From Prevotella sp. (GTDB lineage: Bacteria; Bacteroidota; Bacteroidia; Bacteroidales; Bacteroidaceae): a stretch of 43,403 nt of DNA. Under the pieces are notes generated by a model. The model was given only the letters and a program-made list of their open reading frames with translations. It was not told where the DNA came from and ran no database searches. The translations under genes were made by a program, and so were the position numbers. The stretch spans positions 1 to 43,403 of the forward strand of contig JAFUAK010000079.1 in assembly GCA_017460765.1 (NCBI GenBank), given 5' to 3'. Below are positions 32,376 to 39,477 of this stretch, one piece after another. How positions within the stretch are numbered: position 1 is the stretch's first letter; each line of letters opens with the position of its first letter.

Positions 32376-34040
32376 ATGAAAAAAGTAGTTGTCCTTTTAG
32401 TGGAATGGATGCTCTGCACACTTTCTGTGGTAGGGCAGCCGTCAGTTTTCCCCATTCTGGGAGGTGAGTTGAGTAACAGTGCGGCTACCAGCACGGCCGA
32501 TATCGACAAGGTGATACCCCGTATGAAGGCGCTGGGACTGAATACCGTACTCGTGCCAGCCTACTGGGAATTTTTGGAGCCGACGGAAGGGCAGTACGAC
32601 TTTACGCTGATTGACCGTGTGATCGACCGTGCGCGGGAGAATGACCTGAAGATCGTCTTTCTCTGGTTTGGTGCATGGAAGAACTCGATGTCCTGCTATG
32701 CGCCGCTTTGGTTCAAAGAGGATACGAAGCGTTTCCCCCGTGCTTGTACCGCGACGGGTAAGCCGCTGGAGATAGCCAGTTGTTTCTCGGAGGAAGTGTT
32801 CAAGGCCGACAACCGTGCCTTTGAGACTTTGGTGAAGCACGTCGTTGAAAAGGGTAGCGACGTGGTGACGATGATCCAGGTGGAGAATGAGATCGGCATG
32901 CTTGAGGATGCCCGCGACCACTCGAAGTTGGCAGATGCTGTCTATAAGAAAGGTGTACCACAGGAACTGCTGACGTATCTGAAGCAGAACCAGAAGACGC
33001 TCCATCCCTGGCTCTCCGCCCGTCTGCAGACCAGTAAGTTGAGCGCAAAGTATCCTTCGTGGGCGGAGGTCTTTGGTGATGATATCTTCACCGACGAGAT
33101 ATTCATGGCCTACTATTATGCCTGCTACGTGGGCCGGCTCTGCCAGACAGCCCGTCAGTATACACGGATGCCGCTCTATGTGAATGCAGCCATGAATAGT
33201 CGTGGCCGACAGCCTGGTCAATATCCTTCAGCCGGTCCGCTGGCCCATCTCATCGATTTCTGGCATGCGGGTGCCCCTCAGTTGGAGATGCTGGCGCCAG
33301 ACATCTACGACACGGGTTTCAAGGGTTGGACTGATCAATATGCGCTTCCCAACAATCGCCTGTTCATTCCTGAGAGCCGCTGCTGCGAAAACAGTGGCGT
33401 ACGTGCCCTTTATGCTTTTGGCGAGCATCAGGCTCTTGGGTTCTCGCCCTTCGCCATTGATCAGGCCAGTCCTCAGGAAACTGCTTCTGTCACCCAAGCC
33501 TATGCTTTGATGCGTCAACTTGTCACTTATCATTCATCACTATTCACTTCTCATTCCTCTTGGGGATTGCTTTTCGATCAGGAGGACAAGGAGCGTATTA
33601 TTAAGGACGGCGAGAACGTGCTGACCTGTCGCCATTTCTTCACGCTCCCCTGGGACCCACGGGCCACTGACGGATCTGCATGGCCCGAGGGTGGCGCTAT
33701 CCTGCTGAAACTGGCCAAGAACGAGTATCTGTTGGCTGGCTCTGGTGTTGTGATAAGTTTTGCCACGGCCTATGAGAAGACCTTTGAAGAGGAAAAGGTA
33801 CTTGGCGAAGATGGCTTCGTCGCAGTGGGTGATGGAAAAGTTCAAACTTCAGAAAGTAAGCGTCAATCTTTTAATGGCAAACGCCTTGGTATTGGTTTCG
33901 TGGATGAGGTAAATATCGATGAAACGGGCAGTCTTGTGTTTGTTCGTCGTGACAACGGCGATCAGGATCACCAGGGACGTCATGCCCGCATTTCCTGTGG
34001 CGAATGGAAGATTCTACACATTAAGTTGTACGAATATTGA
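32376..34040 (+). CDS. Exported beta-galactosidase of the GH35/DUF5597 type
   Basis: A 554-residue protein with an N-terminal hydrophobic signal (VVVLLVEWMLCTLSVVG). A TIM barrel covers about 30-370: YWEFLEPTEGQYDF, MIQVENEIG with likely acid Glu172, and RLFIPESRC with likely nucleophile Glu333. The C-terminal part is DUF5597-like. Relatives such as the xyloglucan beta-galactosidases of Cellvibrio and Xanthomonas remove terminal galactose. It starts 13 bases after the regulator and may be read with it. Residues LVTYHSSLFTSHSSWG contain a low-complexity insertion (33520-33560) in a loop that should not be conserved. Confidence 0.82.
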   Translation: MKKVVVLLVEWMLCTLSVVGQPSVFPILGGELSNSAATSTADIDKVIPRMKALGLNTVLVPAYWEFLEPTEGQYDFTLIDRVIDRARENDLKIVFLWFGAWKNSMSCYAPLWFKEDTKRFPRACTATGKPLEIASCFSEEVFKADNRAFETLVKHVVEKGSDVVTMIQVENEIGMLEDARDHSKLADAVYKKGVPQELLTYLKQNQKTLHPWLSARLQTSKLSAKYPSWAEVFGDDIFTDEIFMAYYYACYVGRLCQTARQYTRMPLYVNAAMNSRGRQPGQYPSAGPLAHLIDFWHAGAPQLEMLAPDIYDTGFKGWTDQYALPNNRLFIPESRCCENSGVRALYAFGEHQALGFSPFAIDQASPQETASVTQAYALMRQLVTYHSSLFTSHSSWGLLFDQEDKERIIKDGENVLTCRHFFTLPWDPRATDGSAWPEGGAILLKLAKNEYLLAGSGVVISFATAYEKTFEEEKVLGEDGFVAVGDGKVQTSESKRQSFNGKRLGIGFVDEVNIDETGSLVFVRRDNGDQDHQGRHARISCGEWKILHIKLYEY

Positions 34041-34048
34041 GAAAAAGT

Positions 34049-34079
34049 TTGGTAGTTTCATTATTAATATGTATCTTTG
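34049..34079 (+). promoter_or_regulatory. Promoter of the orphan cobalamin riboswitch
   Basis: TTG (34049-34051) and TATCTTTG (34072-34079) are 20 bases apart, a full match to the Bacteroidetes promoter. Transcription would begin just before the hairpin at 34085. Confidence 0.7.
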
Positions 34080-34084
34080 CACCC

Positions 34085-34264
34085 GCCGGAAGATATAATC
34101 CGGCCCACAGAGGTTCGCTTAACCGCGATTAATTGGGAATGGAGTGTAAGTCTCCGACTGTCCCGCAGCTGTGTGCTCCCGTATGGCTCTGAAGTTAATA
34201 AGCCATTGCCCGTCAGGGCGAGAAGGTGCTTTGGAGTGGAGCGAAGTCAGAAGACCAGCCTTTG
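34085..34264 (+). ncRNA. Cobalamin riboswitch without a downstream gene
   Basis: The core is plain: AATTGGGAATGGAGTGTAAG, then CTGTCCCGCAGCTGTGTGC, and the B12 box GAAGTCAGAAGACCAGCC (34243-34260). Stem P1 can be drawn from CAGAGG (34108-34113) to CCTTTG (34259-34264). A small hairpin (GCCGGA with TCCGGC, 34085-34104) caps the 5' end. The aptamer is followed by a hairpin (GAGTCC/GGACTC near 34343-34361) and a strong terminator, after which the next gene is on the other strand. There is no B12 gene anywhere in the window. It may control a short RNA, an antisense transcript, or be a remnant. Confidence 0.92.
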
Positions 34265-34403
34265 ATGGAGAGATGCTGAATGCCCTCGATGTAAGGACAT
34301 GAGGCGAAAGATTTGCTTTTGTGAGGAAATAAAAGTTGTTCAGGAGTCCCTGTTGTGGACTCATTGTAACACTTTACATACGTGTATTATTATATAGGTT
34401 TGT
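34265..34403 (+). other. Transcript tail between riboswitch and terminator
   Basis: This stretch holds only tiny open frames, the longest 34299-34397 with 32 codons (MRRKICFCEE...) and no likeness to known proteins. It contains an extended hairpin with arms AAAGTTGTT and AACACTTT around GAGTCC/GGACTC, which may be the expression platform of the riboswitch. Confidence 0.5.
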
Positions 34404-34437
34404 AAAAGAGACCCTGCCGGGAGGCACGGTCTCTTTT
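34404..34437. terminator. Bidirectional terminator between riboswitch and DUF2264 gene
   Basis: AAAAGAGACC (34404-34413) pairs with GGTCTCTTTT (34428-34437); an inner stem TGCC/GGCA closes a GGGA loop. T-runs occur on both strands, so it can end both the riboswitch RNA and the leftward operon, whose last stop is at 34449. Confidence 0.85.
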
Positions 34438-34448
34438 GATATGTCGGT

Positions 34449-35708
34449 TTACCACTTGTCACGGGTGTGGATGTCATCGGCCCAGCGGTGGTCCTTGGGG
34501 AAGGGTTGGCCTCCCCAGGCCTTGACTTGTGTCCAGGGCAGCGGGGCATCCGTCCAGAAAGGGTGATCGGCAGGCAAGCCGAGGGGCATGAAACAGAGCG
34601 AGGTCATATAGAGAGAACCGTTGTTGGTATACCAGTCAGCGGTCTCAGGCTGAGAGCCGCAGAAGCCAATCGTCAGGTAGCCGCCTTCATTGAAGTTGTT
34701 TTGAGGGTCGAACATGCGATGGAACACCTGTGTGAGGGCAGCGCGCACCTGACCGTTGGGGAGTTCCTCGGGCAGTGTCTGGTACCAGGCCATCAGGGCC
34801 AGCGGCTGCATGGCTGCCATGCGATAGGGCGTACTGCGGCCAATCACGGGGAAGGTACCTTCCGGAGAAATAAACCGTTCCAGGATAATCGCGAACTTCT
34901 GAGCCCGCTTCAGGGCGCGGTCGTGGTATTTTTGGTAGTCAAGGCGAGAATTGTACTTGGCATCTGCCATCGCCTGAAGCGTTTCCAGATACATGGCATG
35001 AAAGACATAACTGGAATAGTAGTCGAAGGCGAATACAGGGCCGTCGGCATACCAGCCATCGCCGACATACCACTCCTCCACCTTACGACAGGCTGTATTC
35101 ACGCGGAACTCATCGAACTGTGCACCTGCCTTGGCCAGCAGACTCTCGATGGTGGAGGAGAAAAGAAACCAGTTGGTATAGGGTGGATCAATCTTGCGCA
35201 TGCCTTGGAACTCCTTGATATAGCGCTGTTTGGTTACCTCATCGAGAGGCATCCACAGAGTATCCCAGGCACGGAGGAACGATTCAGCGATGTAGGCGGC
35301 ATCCACCAGGTTCTGCCCAGCCTTGCCCCAGCAGAGGTAGTCAGGGGAGTCGGGATCCACGGAGTTCTTATAGGCTGCCAGCGCCCACTCGCGGAGTTGC
35401 TTGCGCTGCTGTCCCTCGATGGTGTTGTCGTCGGGCAAAGTGAGCCAGGGTGCAATACCGGCCATCAGACGGCCGAAGGTCTCCATATAGACTACACTGC
35501 GGTCGCGGTTGTCGAATGAGGGTGAGAATTCCGTTTGCATGTTCTTCTGCAGTTCACCCTTGGCCATGTTCTCCAGCACGGGCTGCGCCATCTTATGGGC
35601 CAGAGCCGTCCAGTATTCACGGTCGGTTTGCTGTATGGCCTGCTTCTTTTTGGCCTGTAGGGGCATGAGCAGCGCGATGGCTGCTATCACAAGAATGGTT
35701 CTTTTCAT
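34449..35708 (-). CDS. DUF2264 family protein, predicted exported glycosidase
   Basis: A 419-residue protein with a signal peptide (MKRTILVIAAIALLMPLQA). It matches the DUF2264 family, predicted to fold as an alpha/alpha toroid: FSPSFDNRDRSVVYMETFGR, YLCWGKAGQNLVDAAYIAES, WYVGDGWYADGPVFAFDYYS. Some members have, to my memory, been grouped with beta-glucuronidase family GH154, which would fit the neighbours, but I cannot verify this. It is the last gene of a five-gene leftward operon and begins two bases after the DUF4861 gene. The riboswitch faces it from the other side of the shared terminator. Confidence 0.85.
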   Translation of the reverse strand: MKRTILVIAAIALLMPLQAKKKQAIQQTDREYWTALAHKMAQPVLENMAKGELQKNMQTEFSPSFDNRDRSVVYMETFGRLMAGIAPWLTLPDDNTIEGQQRKQLREWALAAYKNSVDPDSPDYLCWGKAGQNLVDAAYIAESFLRAWDTLWMPLDEVTKQRYIKEFQGMRKIDPPYTNWFLFSSTIESLLAKAGAQFDEFRVNTACRKVEEWYVGDGWYADGPVFAFDYYSSYVFHAMYLETLQAMADAKYNSRLDYQKYHDRALKRAQKFAIILERFISPEGTFPVIGRSTPYRMAAMQPLALMAWYQTLPEELPNGQVRAALTQVFHRMFDPQNNFNEGGYLTIGFCGSQPETADWYTNNGSLYMTSLCFMPLGLPADHPFWTDAPLPWTQVKAWGGQPFPKDHRWADDIHTRDKW

Positions 35709-35710
35709 AT

Positions 35711-36529
35711 TTAGAATTGTAGTTTTAGGGGATTTGACAAGTTGTTCATGAATTCATCGATGCAGAGTTGCCACTGGGCCTGGGTGCGTACGTCGTAACC
35801 GCTCCACGCCGAACCGAACCAGTAGGTATAGGGCAGGCCTATGTACTGGCGGACGATCCCAAGGGCATGGTCCTGTTCACCTTTCAATACAATAGTCTCA
35901 TCGACACCATTGGGAAAGAGTGTCGCCACATAGACAAGACCCTCTCCGTGGTCATGGTGGAAGGAGGTGGCCATATAGATGTCATTGGCTTCCTTGGGCT
36001 TGCCGATTCGCTTTAGGGAGTCTCGCTGGCCTACACCCCACATATGCTGGCGGTAACGGTCATCGACAACGAGTTCAGGCGTATTCTTCACCCAGACATC
36101 GGTGCCAAATGAACGTTCACCGGAACGTTGCAGGGCTGGACCATAGACGCGGTAGATGCCGCAGTCGTTCTCCCAGGTGATATCATCGGCACGTTCTGGA
36201 TACATTTTTCCCTGAGCATACGGTTTCATCGGCAGTGGCTCACCCTTGGTGATAGTATAGACGACGCTGCTACTGGGTTGAACGGAGACATGAAGCAGCA
36301 GTTTGCCGCTGTAGGTCTTCTGGTAGGTGACCTCTTGGCCGAAGGCATTTTTTACGATGAGAGGATCATCAGCCATGATGGACAGGCTGTCAAGTATGGT
36401 CTGGAGGTCAACTTCAACCACTTCCTGCCTTTGGGTGTTGCCTTCATTGCTGACGGTCACAGTCATTTCCTGTGCAAGGGTCGTCATGATGATTGATAGC
36501 AGGAATAGTCCTGCAAAGAGTCTTTTCAT
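35711..36529 (-). CDS. DUF4861 family protein, apparently shortened internally
   Basis: A 272-residue exported protein (signal MKRLFAGLFLLSIIMTTLAQ). It matches DUF4861: VTVSNEGNTQRQEVVEVDLQ, NAFGQEVTYQKTYSGKLLLH, DITWENDCGIYRVYGPALQ, TSFHHDHGEG, and the C-terminal TYWFGSAWSGY. The family accompanies GH88/GH105 uronyl hydrolases and has no settled function. Members I recall are near 400 residues; here DHGEG joins VYVATLFPNGVDETI directly, as if about 110 residues of the core had been lost in frame. It overlaps the lyase gene by four bases and precedes DUF2264 by two. Confidence 0.78.
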   Translation of the reverse strand: MKRLFAGLFLLSIIMTTLAQEMTVTVSNEGNTQRQEVVEVDLQTILDSLSIMADDPLIVKNAFGQEVTYQKTYSGKLLLHVSVQPSSSVVYTITKGEPLPMKPYAQGKMYPERADDITWENDCGIYRVYGPALQRSGERSFGTDVWVKNTPELVVDDRYRQHMWGVGQRDSLKRIGKPKEANDIYMATSFHHDHGEGLVYVATLFPNGVDETIVLKGEQDHALGIVRQYIGLPYTYWFGSAWSGYDVRTQAQWQLCIDEFMNNLSNPLKLQF

Positions 36530-38292
36530 CGGATGGTGTATTTGATTTGTCCTTTAGTGGCATCGGATTTCACAGTCAGAATGATGCGATACATCTCCTT
36601 GCCCCAGATACGTTGGAGCAATGGGTCGAGCAGGTTACTGATGTCTTCAACGGTGGCTTCGAGTTGGCGACTGTCGTAATTAATGCGTCGCAGCGCATCC
36701 GAGTCTGTCGTCATCAGCATCAGGCGAGTAGGCTGATGGTAGGTCTCCAGTTCATAGTTTTCGGTAACGGAAATGCCAGTTTTCCCCGATGAAACCGTGC
36801 GTTTCCAAGATTTAACTGCCGCTTCCTCAGGGTAGGCTCCTGCAATATCGAGTGTCAACACTCCGTCCTTGTGACTGATGACCTTGGCCGCATACTGTTT
36901 CCCGTCCTTCTGGTCGACGCCGTTGATCTGCGGCAGGTTGTGATAGCCCGACTGCATTGTCCAGATGTCGTAGCGGTCCTTGGAGAAGGTCTTGGAGGTG
37001 TATTCGCCGACACCGGGGTCGATGAAAAGGGGAGATAAGGAGTCAGGAGTCAGGTGGGAGGGAGTCGATTTTGCATAGACGATGAACGAGCCGACATCGT
37101 TGTGGTTGTGACTCTCTCCGTTGTTACCGCCCTTCATGGCTACGAAGAGATTCTTGCGACGGGCCGTTATGATCTGGAGGTCGCTCAGCCATACATTTTT
37201 TAATAATGGTTCCCGTGGTGTTTCTGCGATGAAATCACGGATATGGCGCAGGAAGAACAGTTCACGTCCGAGGGTGGGGAAGTTGCCGCTCTTGTCGTAG
37301 AGGGCGGCAGGGTTCTCCAGCACACCATTCTGGCGACCTAAGTAGGCACCGAACTCCCGCATGGTTTGGTCGTTCAGCCAGAGTCCGAAGGGATAGACGA
37401 TGTTCACCTGTTGCACCGCCTTGTTCTCATGGGCATCGGCAAAGTTTACGCAGTAGTCGTTGCCAATGTAGGTCTTATAGGCGTATGCAGCCATATTCCT
37501 CACCTTCGAGGTAGGCTCGGTAACGTCCAGTAGTCTCATTACTTCAAACAACGATGCGGCAGCCCTATCCCAATAAGTCGGCCCTTCATCGCAGCCGCCA
37601 TCATCGGGATAGGCATCGGCAAACGCAGTGGTGGCATCTATAATCTGGCAGATGGCCTTGCCCTTGCGGGCCTCGTCTTTCTCACAGATCAGTACGCAGG
37701 TGAGCCAGTTTGAACAGATCCAGGGGTTCCAGTTCATGCCAGCCGTTTTCCACCAGTAGTCTGTGCTGACTGCAGGAATCAGGATGCGGCGCTCAATCTC
37801 ACGGTCGATGCGCTGACAGAGGTCTGGGGAGAAGGTATCGAACTGGGGTTGGAGCATGTAACGCGTCCAGGCGATAAGGCTGGCAGTCTCCGCATTGAAG
37901 AGATCCACCGTCTGGTCTTCTGGCAATGGCACTTTATGACCGTAATGGGCGGGGATGCCCCACCAAGTCTCTTCACAGAAACTGCCCATTCCATCGATGA
38001 TGTCGAGGAGGAACCTTCCCTTCCCCTCCATGATTTCTGCCATGACGAGAGCAGCGAGTTGACGACGCTTCTCAAAGCACAGCCCTTCGTAGTTGACGCG
38101 GTTGCCTGATATCTTGAACTCCGCAAAGACACTGTTAGGCAGAACTGCCCATGGCTTGCCAAGATACTGTTCACCATAGTGGATATAACTCTGCCGCATC
38201 GATTCTGGCACAGAGTCGCGCCAGAAAGCATCATCTGCCTGTGGCAGCAGAGTCGTTATGGCCAGACAAAGGGAAAGAAGGATGTTCATCAT
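36526..38292 (-). CDS. Heparinase II/III-like polysaccharide lyase family protein
   Basis: A 588-residue protein with an N-terminal signal (ILLSLCLAITTLLPQ). The alpha/alpha toroid (about 20-330) carries AGMNWNPWICSNWL and DDGGCDEGPTYWDRAAAS. The beta-sandwich of the heparinase II/III family follows, with the signature MKGGNNGESHNHNDVGSFIV holding the catalytic or metal-binding His and Asn. Such lyases cut uronic-acid bonds by elimination and leave unsaturated sugars, which GH105 enzymes remove; the GH105 gene lies directly upstream with a four-base overlap. A low-complexity insertion encodes KSTPSHLTPDSLSPLF (37031-37069). Confidence 0.83.
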   Translation of the reverse strand: MMNILLSLCLAITTLLPQADDAFWRDSVPESMRQSYIHYGEQYLGKPWAVLPNSVFAEFKISGNRVNYEGLCFEKRRQLAALVMAEIMEGKGRFLLDIIDGMGSFCEETWWGIPAHYGHKVPLPEDQTVDLFNAETASLIAWTRYMLQPQFDTFSPDLCQRIDREIERRILIPAVSTDYWWKTAGMNWNPWICSNWLTCVLICEKDEARKGKAICQIIDATTAFADAYPDDGGCDEGPTYWDRAAASLFEVMRLLDVTEPTSKVRNMAAYAYKTYIGNDYCVNFADAHENKAVQQVNIVYPFGLWLNDQTMREFGAYLGRQNGVLENPAALYDKSGNFPTLGRELFFLRHIRDFIAETPREPLLKNVWLSDLQIITARRKNLFVAMKGGNNGESHNHNDVGSFIVYAKSTPSHLTPDSLSPLFIDPGVGEYTSKTFSKDRYDIWTMQSGYHNLPQINGVDQKDGKQYAAKVISHKDGVLTLDIAGAYPEEAAVKSWKRTVSSGKTGISVTENYELETYHQPTRLMLMTTDSDALRRINYDSRQLEATVEDISNLLDPLLQRIWGKEMYRIILTVKSDATKGQIKYTIR

Positions 38293-39470
38293 TCAATATA
38301 CCTATAATATTCACATGCTGCTAACAAGAAGGCACCCACACCGAAGTTTGCCTGACTGTCGGCATCTACCTTCTGCCCTGGGATGGCCCGTTCTCCGATA
38401 GGCTGTACGTAACCGATCTTTCCGTCGGGTTGGAGGGCAGTCTCCGTGAGATACTTCCAGGCTTTCTCGATGACGGGAGCGAACTCTTTTCTCTGCAGGT
38501 AACCATTGTTCACACCCCAGAGCAGACCGTAACAGAAGAAGGCGGTGCCAGAGGTCTCGGGGCCAGGAGCCTGCAGCGGATCCATCATCGAGCGCGTCCA
38601 GTAACCTTCGGGCTGCTGGATCTTGGCTACAGCACGAGCCAGGTTCACGAATTTCTCCACGAAGAACGGCTGGCGCACGTAAGTTTCAGGAAGATCCTGT
38701 AGCACCTTTGCCAGTCCGGCGAGCACCCAGCCATCACCGCGAGCCCAGAAATCTTTCAGGCCGTTGTCTGTCTTATGCTTCGGATAGATGTACTTTCCGT
38801 CTCGGAAATACAGACAGGTCTCCTGGTCGAGCATGATGGAATCACTGTAGAGGATGTTCTCGTAGAGTTTGCGCAGGTACTTGGTGTCACCTGTCAGTTT
38901 GTACATCTTCGTCATCACAGGCATTACCATGTAGAGCGCGTCTGCCCACCACCAGTAGTCGTTGGCCTTCGAGTCGGCTTCGTAGCCCATCACCTCCTTG
39001 GCACGGGCCACTCTAACCTCTAACCTCTCACCGCTCACTTCTAAATTATACAGGTCGATATATGTCTGGAAACAGATCTGCCAGTCGCCGAAGAGCACGT
39101 AGTCCTGCCCCTCGCCATATTGTTTGTATTTCCAATTGGCAGGATCAGGCTCCGTTGCGCCTTTCCAGTTGTTGTGTTCTGCCCAGCGGATGCTGTAGTC
39201 GAGCATCTTATCTACCGACTCCAGACTCCTGCTTCCAGACTCCTTAAACAGTTTATAGACTTCTATGTTGCCGGTGTGGTAGGCAGCATTGTCCCAGAAC
39301 GAGCGCACCTCGGCAGGATTGTTCGTCTGCCAGTAGGTGTTCACCTTTCTGATGACTTCCTTCACCCGGTCACCAGTCCAGATGACTTCTTTCGTCTGAG
39401 TACCGGCCCATGAGTGTGTCTGGCCCATGAGTGCCGTCAGAACGGCGATGGATAATAGAATATTTCTCAT
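38289..39470 (-). CDS. Glycoside hydrolase family 105, unsaturated uronyl hydrolase
   Basis: A 393-residue alpha/alpha-barrel enzyme with a signal peptide (ILLSIAVLTALMGQTHSWA). DYWWWADALYM carries catalytic Asp177; FGDWQICFQTY, DFWARGDGWVLAGLAKVL and ETSGTAFFCYGLLWG are further family signatures. It removes the unsaturated uronic acid left by a lyase, as in rhamnogalacturonan or arabinogalactan breakdown. Two low-complexity insertions, KESGSRSLESV (39217-39246) and LEVSGERLEVRVA (39009-39046), lie in surface positions. It overlaps the lyase gene by four bases and begins seven bases after the GH43-GH35 gene. Confidence 0.9.
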   Translation of the reverse strand: MRNILLSIAVLTALMGQTHSWAGTQTKEVIWTGDRVKEVIRKVNTYWQTNNPAEVRSFWDNAAYHTGNIEVYKLFKESGSRSLESVDKMLDYSIRWAEHNNWKGATEPDPANWKYKQYGEGQDYVLFGDWQICFQTYIDLYNLEVSGERLEVRVARAKEVMGYEADSKANDYWWWADALYMVMPVMTKMYKLTGDTKYLRKLYENILYSDSIMLDQETCLYFRDGKYIYPKHKTDNGLKDFWARGDGWVLAGLAKVLQDLPETYVRQPFFVEKFVNLARAVAKIQQPEGYWTRSMMDPLQAPGPETSGTAFFCYGLLWGVNNGYLQRKEFAPVIEKAWKYLTETALQPDGKIGYVQPIGERAIPGQKVDADSQANFGVGAFLLAACEYYRYIE

Positions 39471-39477
39471 TGTTTGA

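Noticed and set aside
34299..34397. 32-codon open frame after the cobalamin riboswitch
   Set aside because: Cys- and Ile-rich without a signal or known likeness and overlapping the predicted hairpin; not supported as a gene, though it was the best candidate there.
34467..35519. 350-codon open frame on the plus strand, opposite DUF2264
   Set aside because: It lies fully antisense to a well-supported exported protein and has no start context or recognisable domain; such frames arise from codon bias.
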